A stretch of DNA of 64,000 bases from Glandiceps talaboti. Taxonomy: Eukaryota > Hemichordata > Enteropneusta > Spengelidae. Where the stretch lies: NCBI RefSeq assembly GCF_964340395.1, contig NC_135549.1:28110095-28174094 (forward strand), given 5' to 3'. The position numbers and the translations under genes were made by a program. Shown here one piece after another: positions 12,278 through 26,367 of this stretch. Position 1 is the stretch's first letter. Every line of letters starts with the position of its first letter. The notes under the pieces were generated by a model that was given only the letters and a program-made list of their open reading frames with translations, did no database searches and was not told where the DNA came from.

Positions 12278-12323
12278 ACATGTCCACAGACAAGAAAGAA
12301 ACCTTCCTTGTCTGTGACATGTC
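12278..12323. mobile_element. 32-nt hairpin insertion with 7-bp target duplication (site 2)
   Basis: CACAGACAAG ... CTTGTCTGTG (12285-12316) is flanked by ACATGTC on both sides. The B flank (42451-42467) reads straight through a single ACATGTC. Confidence 0.7.
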
Positions 12324-12329
12324 AAAGCA

Positions 12330-13164
12330 ATTTGTATACGTAGTTTTGAATTAGACGTTGCAGCGTGGAATCCCTAGCCTCCGACGCCTCTATACTCTTG
12401 ACGCCCTGATTGGCCAATGCTCACATTAGTAACTGTCAGTCGAAATGTAATGTACCCACGCAGCGCGGGCTACAACCAAATATGCTAACAGGGCAGGTTC
12501 CCCGTTTCCTTTCCCATTTGTTGACAGGGTTGTCTTGGTAGATAGCCCCCCCCCCCCCGGCTACATCAGCGAGCTCCGTCCGCCCTTCCGTCCATCTGTC
12601 TGTAATACGTCATTTCTCAGACATGCAATACCCGATTTCTTTCAAACCTTATACAAAGGTGACATATCATATGGGATATATGCACCTCAATTTGATTTTT
12701 GATGTATGCAAATTTGCCAAAATGGTGGCCATATTTGTAGTGAACAATCATTATTTACTGCATAACTCAAAAACTGTGACACAGAGACACCACTCAAGTG
12801 TCTACCCCATAATATCAAGGGCAAGCTTTCTTTGGAGACCTTGACCTTTGACTTTGACCTTCCGGTTCAGTTATCAAAATCAAGCCAATTCCTACCGATC
12901 ACAGACACATTGTAGTGTTTACACATTTCCAATTTCATTTAAATCATGTTTACAAGTGATATGAAGAAAAGAACTGTACACAAGCATTATTATTGATGCT
13001 CGCATAATTTTTGCCGAATGGCATTTATTTGTTGCCACCATTTTTTTTAAAATCGTGTCTCCATTCAGTCACATAGAAGTAAAGTATTTATGGGGTCCTG
13101 TATTCCACAAAGATTTGTTTTTTAAATACCTTAGGGCAGGGAAGATTATGGAATAGAATGGCAA

Positions 13165-13199
<35 letters not shown>

Positions 13200-13840
13200 T
13201 TCTCTTCTTTCTGTCGCTTTGATAATATGATAATTTTCCCCTATAAACTGATGTATTTTGGGGAGTTCAAGTTTTTAACACACCTCATGGACATTGTAAC
13301 GTGAACAAAATGAACACAATTCTTTTTCATCATCTAAGTTGCATTTCTTCATTGCATGTACGGTCTATGATTTCTTAGGCTTAGAATATAGAGAAAAGTA
13401 ATTTCTTTCACATCTCAATAGTAAATAAATGACTTATCTTCCATTAACAAAACAATATTGAGTTAATTATTTAAAGAGATGTGATTCACCTACTTTGTTA
13501 ATAATACTCCACCTCAATGTAGTAAAGGCCTCTTTGGCCTGCAGCTGAGTGAACGATACGTGCCTTGCTTTCGATTATTTAATCAGAAGCTTCTCCACTG
13601 TCTATGATAATTTATAATGCACTCACTTACAAGTTGGGTAGAGAGTACTTGCAAAAGCGGACCTGTGACTGAACCTTTTCAGACTAAGCCCTGTTTTGAG
13701 CCACACTTGTCTATTGTCATAACTGAAACTTTTTGAGAGGTCACACAAAACCTAAAAAGGCAGCCACAGAAAAGTCAGCATCATTATCTTTGTTCTTATT
13801 TAAAGAACACAACAGTTTTATATTGACAGAAGAAAAAAAT
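12330..13840. other. Intergenic, duplicated in part relative to 42.5-42.8 kb
   Basis: Contains a C-run near 12548 and (TCTG)n at 13167-13199. The block ACCTTAGGGCAGGGAA recurs at 42730. No gene supported. Confidence 0.45.
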
Positions 13841-14945
13841 TGGAATGTTAATAATCGATGATTATAGTCATAAGGAAGGTACGTTTGACCTGCCATCTAT
13901 TGATGCAATTAGAAGGCCTCAAAAACCTCATTCAGAAATCAAACTTGCTTGTCAGCTTGTCAGAGATGGTGCTAATCCCAAGATTTTACAAGTGGACTTC
14001 ATTAATAAATACTCTCCAATAGTCATGCCAACATATGCAAACATTACAGAAGCTAATGTAAAAAGGAAATGAACACTACAGACTCTCATAGAGACATCCT
14101 ACAATCACATGTCCAGCCCACAGAAACACAAAATAAAGAGAAACACCACACAGAGGGGTCAACCCACCACACACAGGAGACAACCCTCCACAAACAGGAC
14201 CACAGTGACTGTCAATGTGAACAAGAATACAATGCATGCAGATACACATACCCACATAGTTCATCTACCTAACAAAACTAACCATTCCTGCTTATTCTCA
14301 CAAACATGTAAAAAAAAATATGAAAACTCCCTTTGGATCTTTGCCAGTCTAACATGCACTATATCATCTACACTGACAGGAAGTAATGCATGTAACCTGG
14401 TTGCCATTCTCCTTACATCAAACTTTTTGTCACAAATAAGTTGTTCCTCTTCCCACATTCCTGACAATCTCTCAGTCCAGCATTTCTTCAGTATATACTG
14501 AATGTTAACACAATACAAGAAGATCACCTAACAGAATGCATTCATCACATACGTACATGTACTGGACATCTCGACTTTGGTGTCTATGATGCAGTTACAT
14601 ATAGCTAAGTCCTTTGTCACATGTGAGGGATATTGCAATTGGTCAAGAAGTTGGCACTGTCTATCTAAATAAGGTCAATTCTTTCCAAAACAAACCAATC
14701 ACATGTACACCTTCTAGATTACCTCATCCAACTCGTACACAAAACAACACTGCACTCATATACATACGAAATAGGCGTTCATATTTATCCATGTTTGTAA
14801 ATAATAGCATAATTTTTGTAGATATACATTCTCATACCAGTTCTTCAAAAGATAACCATAATCACCAGCATGGTTCTTTAGTTTTGTCAGTTAGTAAGTC
14901 TCATATTGAGGAATTGTCCATTGTTTTGTATGGGTCACAGTGATA
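13840..14945 (+). pseudogene. Decayed coding-like stretch, unrecognised
   Basis: Several consecutive plus-strand frames of ordinary composition (13845-14072 with SHKEGTFDLPSIDAIRRP, and 14614-14943) are interrupted by stops and frame changes. I do not recognise a family. It could be an old transposon or a retrocopy. Weak evidence. Confidence 0.25.
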
Positions 14946-15029
14946 TTCAGCATTATGGCTCATTATTGTCGTAAAGACCACTACCTCGATCAGTCCAATG
15001 TTACTTAACTGATACACGTGACTCAGCTA

Positions 15030-15665
15030 CCCACGTGACCATGGCCCGAAGGATTCTGAATATTCACTTTTTTCCCCATTCGGTGGTCGTAGAACAAATG
15101 ACTGACTATTGCATTCTCGCAAACCAGAGCTATTATTTCTTCCGCGACACTGCGAAATTGGTCGACAGTGCCGTAAAAGAGGCTGTGGTTTACGACGATG
15201 GATTATTGCGTATGAGACCGTTGTGTGTTATCTCTTTTAGTGGTCTTGGGTCTTATATAAACTAAGAGTTGTCAAGGAAAATAGAATATGTAGAATATTC
15301 GAACGTTTTGTGTCTCCTATTCTGATTGTGTGCCAATATTTCGTGTCATTTTTTAATAACAAAGGATACTTTTTCTACGCTTAGTGTAACTTGCGTAAAA
15401 AAAACAAAATTGGTGGCGCACGACATGGCAGTGCATTGTATAAAAGGTGCGATATTAATGTCCACTTCATCATCCCTGGAACAGTAAGCAAACTAGCGAT
15501 GTTCCCCATGGTCGTAGAATAAATGACTGACTATTGCGTCTGCATCGTTTTTGTGAAAGCCATGAGTTGTCAAGGACAATATAGTACAGAACATTCGAAT
15601 GTTTTGCATAACACTTACAGTACCTCTAGTGTCACGAATGCCGAATTCTGATTGGCGTGTCGATA
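15030..15665. repeat. Imperfect tandem duplication of about 450 bp
   Basis: GTAGAACAAATGACTGACTA (15090) and GTAGAATAAATGACTGACTA (15513) each lead into GAGTTGTCAAGGA and a similar TTCGAA(T/C)GTTTTG tract. Confidence 0.5.
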
Positions 15666-16180
15666 TTTCGTTTAGAGGGTGTCTCTATTAGTATGCCACA
15701 CATGTGCAAATCAAGTCAGATACCATCAAAGACGTGTATCGACATTAAATTGACATGTGACTTTTTCAGTTTAATGAAAATTTGATGTAAGTATTTTTGC
15801 CCGTGGAAAAACACATGAATTCCGCTTTTGCATTATGTTAAGGCGGAATAAATGCATGTCATGGTGTGAGCAGAGGAGTGAGTCTAACAGGGGTGTAGAG
15901 TGAACATGTGTGGTAAGATATTTGGGATAAGACTGCGATCAGAATTTGCTTCAGGGGAGGGGCTGGAGAGGCATGGGTGGGGGCTTCAAAAAAAATGGGG
16001 GTGCAAAGGGGAGGGCATGAAAATTCTGATGGTCTGAAAGGGGGGGGACTAATTATTTTCCTCAGGATTTGGACAGAATTAAATCTTCAGTGACGAGGTG
16101 GGTGACTGCCATCAATATATTCGCCTTAATCCCTCTTCCCCCCACTTTCTGTTTATTTGTCTGTCTGCCCCCCTTCCCCC
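15666..16180. other. Intergenic, nothing recognised
   Basis: G-rich stretches near 15950-16050. No gene supported. Confidence 0.4.
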
Positions 16181-18890
<2,710 letters not shown>

Positions 18891-18899
18891 AAGTTATTG

Positions 18900-19680
18900 G
18901 GCCTGTATATTGATTCATAAGTATCGTGAATAAGTCTAAGAAAATATACAAGCGAGAATGAGCTGTTGGATTCAATAAACCAGCAACAACCTAACATTAA
19001 ATTTACAATGGAGAACAAAATGAAGATAATTCTTTGCCAACATTCTAAAAGATTTTGACGCTTAGGACGCGTCACGTGTTCATTTTGGTCTGGTTTCCAG
19101 AACACGTGCATTCTGTGTACTTGCTCTGGGACGCGTTCGATTTGCACAATCATAATCATGATTTATCAATCACAATCATGATTTTGGGTTTGATAAATAC
19201 CTATCACAATCATGATTGGTAATCATATTAATCATGCCCCAAACCATGATTGACGTGATTACAATATGGTGGACAACGTAATCATGCGGGGATCGCGCGC
19301 CCGTGGCTGACGGCAAGTTAGAAATGACTGAAAACATAATGTAAATAAATTGTGTTTGGTCAGATTGGTAATTTGTTATCATTGTAATCATTTTGACGAT
19401 GTAAAATCATTTAATTTATCGGAAATGTGCGAAACTTTTAAAAAATGTTTACATGTAAGTATTGTGACTGAGCGTTTTGTTTACAACCTCGTTTCGAGAA
19501 ATGACGTCAGATTATTCACAATCATGTTTGGGCAAATCGAATGCGCCCCTGAACACGTACACATACCCTGCGTTCAAAAATGCCGATGCGTCAACAGCGT
19601 TCTATTTGAACATATGTTATTCCAATAAAGACACTATATGTTCTAAATCTGAAACACATGCGTTCTACTTTTCTTTCTGA
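18900..19680. repeat. Diverged inverted repeat with clustered ATCATGAT motifs
   Basis: The reverse complement of 19075-19150 resembles 19520-19580 (CAAATCGAA...CGC...GTACACA). The centre (19145-19290) holds repeated ATCATGAT-like palindromes. Possibly a decayed inverted-repeat element. Confidence 0.4.
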
Positions 19681-20029
19681 ACACATACAATGCATTCAAA
19701 ACGTGTTACAATTAAGTGTTGCAGTATGTGTACAACATATACTAAGAGTCAACATGTTAAGAGTGTACGTTTGACCCCGAACGTATAAGGAAAGGATAGA
19801 AAATGACACTCATACAGATCAGTACTTGAGATGGTTATCTTATAATCCAGTCCAGCGGAAACTTGGAATTATTTTAGAACACTTATGTATTGCACAGAGA
19901 CACTCGAACAGAATGTAACCTTAAGTCAGCATTTAGGAAGTTTGTTACAAGGAATGGGCCTTTAAGAAGGTGTGCAAGGAGGTCAGAAACGAAAGAGTAG
20001 AGATGATGATGTTAATAATAATCTTTATT

Positions 20030-20280
20030 TAGACTCTAGTCTAACAGGTAAATGCCTTTTGTCGTGAGGGTCGAGTTATCATTATTCCCAGCAAAGACCT
20101 AACTCTATACCAGGTCCCCAATTACATGTATACAGTTGGGTTGACCAGAGCAAAATCGTGGTTTACACCTTGCCCAAGACATTAGCTATTCACAATCAAA
20201 CAGCAGCGATGAGGCTCGAACCTGCAGCAAGCTGCCTGCAGATACGAAGCCGGCCACTCTAACCATTCGCCCATCAAATC
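20030..20280 (-). mobile_element. tRNA-derived SINE
   Basis: On the minus strand a tRNA-like head has A-box TGGGCGAATGGTTAGAGTGG (20273-20254) and B-box GGTTCGAGCC (20222-20213). It is followed by a body shared with 52160-52515 (TACAGTTGGGTTGACCAGAG on plus against TACAGCTGGGTTGACTAAGG). Confidence 0.75.
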
Positions 20281-20439
20281 TCCACAAGAGACTCGCTGGA
20301 TAAAGAAGAACCGTGTGGAGTAGTGGGTGTGGCTGAGATGATTATGCGTTGAAACCTGTTGGCGAAACTGGCACTGAAATCTGGGCACAAACCGATAAGT
20401 ATAATTGTTATGGTTGTACCCAATAAATGTCAACCCTGT

Positions 20440-21757
20440 CTAGCAAACTCTGTGACAATGACACAATTGTGTGTCCAAATGATTCTCTAAATGTCTGAAT
20501 ACAGTTGCTTTAGCAATTGATCTATGTTAACATGGTAAACACCCTTTTTGAAAAATATGAAAAAGTCCTTTTAAGTCAAATAATTTCATATGGTCTCAAA
20601 GTGGCCGATAGTGATATCAGAAACTGGCTATAAATGTAAAAACTGACACTAGATAGCCTATATGTGTAAACATCACAGTGACAACGTGTTTTATGTACTC
20701 CCTGTATCCAATACAACGATATCAGCATGAATGAATTGTAGTTACCGTAATAACTAATATGAGTGACTGTTTGATATTCACCCTTTCTGCTAAACTGTCA
20801 AATTTACTCAAATTACGATTTAAAAGAGGTTTATCTGAAAATTGGCTAAATTTAGTTATTATAACTAGAGAAAAGTGTGAATATGGATCAACATAAGGCT
20901 ACTTAAGAATTTGCGTAAGGGAGGGTGGTGGGGGAAGAAATAATATACAATACGCACATGTTAAATTTATTTTGAAGTTTTATTTCTGAATCAGCAGCGG
21001 CAAAATATAACAGCAGAAATAAAGTAAACAATATTTAGATTCACCATATTAAATTGGTTGTTTTAACCCTTAGATTATGTAGCATTATTTGTATTCCTAT
21101 ATACCTTGTCTTGTTATCTGGATCCATTCACTTGTAGGAGGTTGCAATTGTCAAGAATTTACGGCAGATATTCGATGAAATTAACGACGTTTATATTTCA
21201 TGTACACATACAGTACAGCGAATTTCACAACACCATTCAGCCGAAAGATATTGGACAAGCTACACAGTGACTTTATTAACAATGTATTGCTACATTTTGT
21301 CTGAATGAAAAACAAGCATTTAAATCAACATACTGCAACGAGACACATGCGTCAATGTGTTTTGACGTCTGCTTTTGTTGTCTGCATGATGGCATGTCAG
21401 TTCATTCCAGTAGACAATTTTTTTTCAAGAAATTGTATTCATAAATTCTTGATATCTTAAATGTAGCATGTGTAGTTTCTTATCAGTTTCTGCGTGATTG
21501 TATCAAACAGAGCCGCTGAGCGGTATTTTGAAATCCGATGTAACAGTGTATTTCGAAGAAAAATTACGTGAAAAAAAGGCAAGCGTTGTCAAGCATCTAA
21601 GCAGAGCATCAACATTCAGTGGATTAAAAATAAAAGAGGGGATCGCAGGTTGGTTGTGGGTTAGCATCCGCGGGTCTGTAAATGAAGAACGTATAACATT
21701 GCAAGTTAGACTAACAAGTTGTAGCTTGTTAAAAGGGTAAACGGGTAAAAGTAAAAG
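20440..21757. other. Intergenic, nothing recognised
   Basis: No supported gene. An 80-codon frame at 21498-21740 has no recognisable domain. Confidence 0.4.
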
Positions 21758-21762
21758 GGTGG

Positions 21763-21934
21763 TGTAGTGATTAGCTGTCATTGAACACCTGTCATTGAAC
21801 ACCATACTATACTTGCTTTGGAAGACGTCAGTGCTTATGTATGCTACTGTATGTTAATGTGTGAGTAAGTGTTGATCTTGAATAAAGTTTGTCAGTTCTG
21901 CAGTACCCTTGAGTCAGTTTGGTCAATTATTACA
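21763..21934 (+). repeat. Gypsy 5' LTR
   Basis: Starts TGTAGTGATT and ends ATTATTACA. It contains AATAAA. By eye it differs from the 3' LTR at 8 of 172 positions, most of them G here and A there. Confidence 0.95.
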
Positions 21935-21948
21935 TGGTGTCAGGAGTG
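21935..21948 (+). promoter_or_regulatory. Gypsy primer binding site
   Basis: TGGTGTCAGGAGTG starts directly after the LTR and would pair with a tRNA 3' end (CCA). A tRNA-Leu primer, as reported for SURL-type elements, is likely but not verified. Confidence 0.7.
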
Positions 21949-21955
21949 AAACAAC

Positions 21956-22705
21956 ATGGAACAGCTTGCACCACCTCCTAGCTTGAGTTTCCAAGGAAAT
22001 GTGTCTGAGAACTGGAGAAGGTTTAAACAACAGTTCGAAATATATCTAGTAGCAAGTGGTATTAGTGCTAAAGATGACAAAGTGCAAGCCATGACACTCC
22101 TCCATGTGACCGGTCCTGAAGCAGTCGAAGTATATAATATATTCCAATGGGGCGCCGAAGGTGACAAAGTCAAAGAAAAACTTGATAAGGTAATGGAAGA
22201 GTTTGAGAAATACTGTAATCCACGTAAGAATATTACCTACGAAAGGCACGTTTTCAATACGAGGAACCAAGGTCCATCAGAAGATATTGACATGTATGTA
22301 ACTGACTTGAAATTGAAAGCAAAGTCGTGTGAATTTGGTCAACTTGCTGACTCTTTAATACGCAATAGAATTGTATGTGGTATCCAAAATGATCAAGTCC
22401 GTGCTCGTTTGTTGAGAGATACTGACTTAACTTTAGTCAGGGCCATTGACATTTGTCGTGCTGCAGAAGCTAGTGAAACACAGATAAACAAATTGGCCGA
22501 GAATCACGATGACAAAGTAGTGAATACAGTATCAGGTAAAGACCACAAACAAGGTACACTAAACAAATCTGATAACAACCATGGTAAAAGCCCGGTGAGA
22601 AATAAGAGTATTAGCAGTTTGCCCAGTACACAGTGTAGAAATTGTGGTTGGAGACACGAACGAATGCGATGTCCCGCCTATGGTCAAACATGTCATAAAT
22701 GTTGA
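21956..22705 (+). pseudogene. Gypsy gag (capsid and nucleocapsid)
   Basis: An open frame of 249 codons. Residues 1-190 are capsid-like (SENWRRFKQQFEIY...). The first zinc knuckle CRNCGWRHERMRC is complete. The second begins CHKC and is cut by TGA at 22703-22705, after which the same frame continues KKNHFAKVC. The stop replaces what is usually Gly, so it is probably a nonsense change rather than designed read-through. Confidence 0.85.
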
Positions 22706-22829
22706 AAGAAAAATCATTTTGCGAAAGTATGTCGTTCTCCATGGCCGAAGCAAAAAGTTCACGTTATTCATGAAACTGATACAGAAAGTGACGACGCGAC
22801 GAGCAATTCACAATAGATTCGGTAGACTC

Positions 22830-23060
22830 CAACATCACCACCGAAGAGAATGAGTGGAAAGTAAACATAAATGTAAATGGCCGGAATGCCACATTCAAAC
22901 TTGATACAGGAGCACAATGTAATGTAATGCAGAAAACAATGTATGAAAAAATCTCAGCAGAACCACTAAAACGTTCAAAACCTAAACTAGTGACGTATTC
23001 GGGTGACAAGATGAAGGTGTATGGAAAAAATGAAATGACTATATGTTATAGAGGTCGTTA
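22830..23060 (+). pseudogene. Gypsy aspartic protease
   Basis: The active-site motif LDTGA (22900-22914) lies in the same frame as the RT. The retropepsin flap is not obvious. It belongs to the pol frame that runs to 23823. Confidence 0.7.
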
Positions 23061-23199
23061 TCATGTCGCCGAGTTTCACATCGTTGACGCTCATGATACT
23101 CCAGTCCTAGGTCTGAAAACCTGTTCAGAAATGAATCTAATCAAGAGACTGTTTGAAGTGACAACAGACAAAGAAGGTAAAACTTCCATTAACCCAGTT

Positions 23200-24170
23200 A
23201 ATATCATGGATGAGTATCCTGATGTATTTGAAGGATTTGGGCGTGTAAAAGGAGAATATCACATTAAAATTGACCCAACAATAACTCCAGTCGTGCATCC
23301 GCCCAGGAAAATCCCATTTGCCCTACGTGACAAAGTAAAAACAGAGTTAACGAGAATGGAAGAAATGGGGGTTATAGCCAGAGTAACAGAACCGACAGAT
23401 TGGGTAAATTCAATGGTTGTTGTACAGAAGGGTGAGAAGGTCAGAATATGCATTGATCCCCGTGATTTAAATAAAGCTGTCAAACGAGAACATTACCCAA
23501 TGAAAACTGTAGAAGAAGTGGCGGCAAAACTAGCAGGTGCTAAAATATTCAGTGTTTTGGATGCAGGTAATGCCTTCTGGCAGGTGAAAGTAGATGACGA
23601 AAGTTCCAAATTATTAACCTTCAACACGCCTTTTGGCCGATATCGATTTCTGAGACTTCCCTTTGGAATTTCATCAGCCCCGGAAGTTTTCCAGCGAATT
23701 GTTGCACAGACGTATGAAGGTCTTGATGGTGTAGATGCTATAATGGATGACGTAATTGTCTGGAGTTCAGATGACAGAAAACAACACATCGAGAATACGA
23801 AGTCTCATGGAAAGAACACGTGACAGTAATTTAAAGCTGAATAGAAAAAAAGTGTAAAATAGCATTATCAGAAGTGAAGTATGTTGGACACAAACTTAGA
23901 CCGGATGGACTTAGTCCTGATGAAGAGAAAATAACGGCTATCAATGAAATGCCTGTTCCAAAAAACACTCGAGTTACAAAGATTTATGGGTATGGTGAAT
24001 TATTTAGCCAAATTTATCCCTAACCTTTCTACCATTAATCAACCACTGAGAGAATTGAATCAAAAGGGTGTAGCATGGCATTGGGAGGAAAAACACACTA
24101 GATGTTTTAACGAATTGAAGTCAGTCATTACCAATGCACCAGTACTGATGTACTATGACCTAAACAAATA
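23200..24170 (+). pseudogene. Gypsy reverse transcriptase, frameshifted
   Basis: RT blocks ILDAGNAFWQ-like (SVLDAGNAFWQVKV), FNTPFGRYRFLRLPFGISSA and catalytic MDD (23743-23751) are in one frame ending at a stop at 23821. The thumb continues in other frames (VKYVGHKLRPDGLSPDEEK, 23870-23930) and from 23944 (LQRFMGMVNYLAKFIPNL). Confidence 0.88.
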
Positions 24171-24171
24171 G

Positions 24172-24480
24172 GTAACTTTGTCAGTTGATGCATCATCTAT
24201 AGGTTTAGGAGCTTGCTTAATGCAAGAAAATCAGCCAGTGGCATATACTTCTCGCTCTCTAAATACATCTGAAAGGAATTATGCACAGATTGAAAAAGAT
24301 ATGCTAGCTATCGTCTTTGGATGCACGAAATTCCACCAGTACATATATGGTAAGAGTAAAATCTACATAGAAACGGACCATAAGCCACTGGAAAGTTTAC
24401 ACAAGAAGCCTATTGCGGCTGCAAAGAATGATGCTCAAAATCCAAAGATACGATTTGAACGTCCACTACAAACCTGGTAA
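24172..24480 (+). pseudogene. Gypsy RNase H
   Basis: LSVDASSIGLGACL, YAQIEKDMLAIVFG and IETDHKPLESL carry the usual acidic residues. A TAG stop (24169-24171) separates it from the RT, and the downstream part shifts frame near 24420. Confidence 0.85.
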
Positions 24481-24714
24481 GGATCTCCATATAGCTGAGG
24501 AATGTGCAGATGAATTCGAAGTTCACACTTTGTCAAATATGCCAATCACAGACAAGAAAATATCGATTTTCAAAGAAGAAACAAAGAATGATCCAGTATT
24601 GCAGAAATTGAGGTCTACTGTAATGAGTGGATGGCCGGATAAAAGAGATGGTGTAGATCCTGATATCAGAGAGTACTGGCAATTCAGAGATGAAATATGT
24701 GTTGAGGATGGTTT

Positions 24715-25892
24715 TTGTTAAAACGGGAACAACTCATTGTACCAACATCACTACGACGAGAAATGGTAGAAAAGATCCACAGTAGTCATCTAGGAGTGGA
24801 AAAGTGCAAGAAACGAGCAAGAGATGTACTGTTTTGGCCTGGAACGAGTGCACAAATAACAGATGTGCAACATGTATACGGTTTAGAAATCAACAACAGA
24901 AGGAACCGCTCATAAACCATGATATACCAGACCGACCATGGCAAAAGGTAGGCTCCGACCTCTTGAATGCAACAAAGAAAAATATCTATTGCTCGTAGAT
25001 TATTTCTCAAAATATGTAGAAGTCTCGGGAATCACAGATACCACAAGTAAAGCCATCATAAAACAAACAACACAAGGAACAGTTTGCTAGACATGGTATT
25101 CCTGAAACGATGGTATCGGATAATGGCCCACAGTATGGCAGTGCAGAATTCAAGATATTTGCTCAGCAATACAATTTCGAACACATAACATCATCCCCGA
25201 GATACCCACAAAGCAACGGCATGGTGGAAAGAGCAGTACAGACGGTGAAAAAGTTACTAAAGAAAGCGAAATATGATAATAAAGATCCATATCTTGCTCT
25301 ACTAGCACTTAGAAACACACCCCTGGAAGGAAAGGGGTCACCAGTTCAGCTGTTAATGAGTAGACGGACCAGGACACTGATTCCTACAAAGACATCACTC
25401 CTTGATCCCAAAGTAGTGGGCAATAACATGCAGCATAAACTGAGAGAAACCCAAGTCACGCAGAAGTTTTACTATGATCGAGGTTCCAAACCACTTGCAG
25501 ATTTAAAGTCAGGTGATCAGGTGCACTTGCGCACATCGGAAAATACATGGAAACCTGGAATTGTAATAAAACCTACAACAAAGCCACGGTCATATATTGT
25601 GAAAGCTGAAGATAGACAATATAGGAGAAACCGGAGAGACCTGTTATTGACACCAAAGGAAACGCCATTGGTACCACAGTATGAATTACCAGACAACAGT
25701 ACACCGACTTTGTTACCACTGACTCCCATCCGGCATTCTCCAAAAGAAATACTGGACGGTTCACCAAAGAAAGAAACTTCACCATCACAATATCTCACCA
25801 ATACATCGACAACTCAACCAATCACCAGTCGCGTAAGTGGACGCGTCATCAGAAAGCCTGTCCGATTTGGATTTGATGAATATTTTTCATAG
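24715..25892 (+). pseudogene. Gypsy integrase, frameshifted
   Basis: The zinc-binding HHCC region (IHSSHLGVEKCKK, then CATC after a frame change) is followed by the catalytic core: first Asp in VDYFSKYVEV (24995-25025), second in VSDNGPQYGS, Glu in NGMVERAVQ (25110 frame). The C-terminal tail through PTTKPRSYIV is open to the stop at 25890. Confidence 0.87.
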
Positions 25893-26177
25893 GATAGGGA
25901 TAGTTGGATGAGTTACAACGAGGCAGAATAATCCTCAACTTGTCCTGAAGCTGGATAGTCCACCCCATGCTTCAATAGTTAGGAACTTTGATTAAGGATA
26001 CTTTCAGTTTGTTGTTTGATGTTTCATGTTGTGGTGCATGTATGTGAAGTATGATTAGCAAGTCATGACGTCACCTGATTATTCGTTAATACGAAATTAA
26101 AATCACTTGGAACTTTGAGATAATTCTATTGACAATTATAATTCAAATGTTCATAAGAGTATTACAGACTCGTTTAC

Positions 26178-26190
26178 AAAGGAAGGAAGA
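26178..26190 (+). promoter_or_regulatory. Gypsy polypurine tract
   Basis: AAAGGAAGGAAGA directly precedes the 3' LTR. Confidence 0.8.
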
Positions 26191-26362
26191 TGTAGTGATT
26201 AACTATCATTGAACACCTGTCATTGAACTCCATACTATACTTGCTTTGAAAGACGTCAATGCTTATGTATGCTAATGTATGTTAATGTATGAGTAAGTGT
26301 TGATCTTGAATAAAGTTTGTCAGTTCTGCAGTACCCTTGAGTCAGTTTGGTCGATTATTACA
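26191..26362 (+). repeat. Gypsy 3' LTR
   Basis: 172 bp, the same ends as the 5' LTR, followed by the target duplication GGTGG (26363-26367). Confidence 0.95.
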
Positions 26363-26367
26363 GGTGG

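Larger units (their letters stand above)
21758..26367 (+). mobile_element. Ty3/Gypsy LTR retrotransposon, complete but inactivated (Mag/SURL-like)
   Basis: Two 172-bp LTRs (TG...CA), primer site, gag, protease, RT, RNase H, integrase, polypurine tract and a 5-bp target duplication GGTGG are all in order. The element body is 21763-26362, 4600 bp. Short LTRs, a two-knuckle gag and the integrase C-terminal tail suggest the Mag/SURL lineage. Stops and frameshifts throughout pol show it is dead. Confidence 0.92.

Noticed and set aside
13140-13200. Regular short repeats as a possible CRISPR array
   Set aside because: Tetranucleotide microsatellite without spacers, in a eukaryotic genome.
14109-14501. 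130-codon open frame
   Set aside because: Low-complexity His/Thr-rich start, overlaps other frames, no recognised motif. Covered only as part of a decayed stretch.
20205-20275. Functional tRNA gene
   Set aside because: A and B boxes are present but the cloverleaf is not sustained and the sequence continues into a repeated body shared with other copies, so it is a SINE head.
21498-21740. 80-codon open frame upstream of the Gypsy element
   Set aside because: No domain, signal or homologous copy recognised; likely chance.
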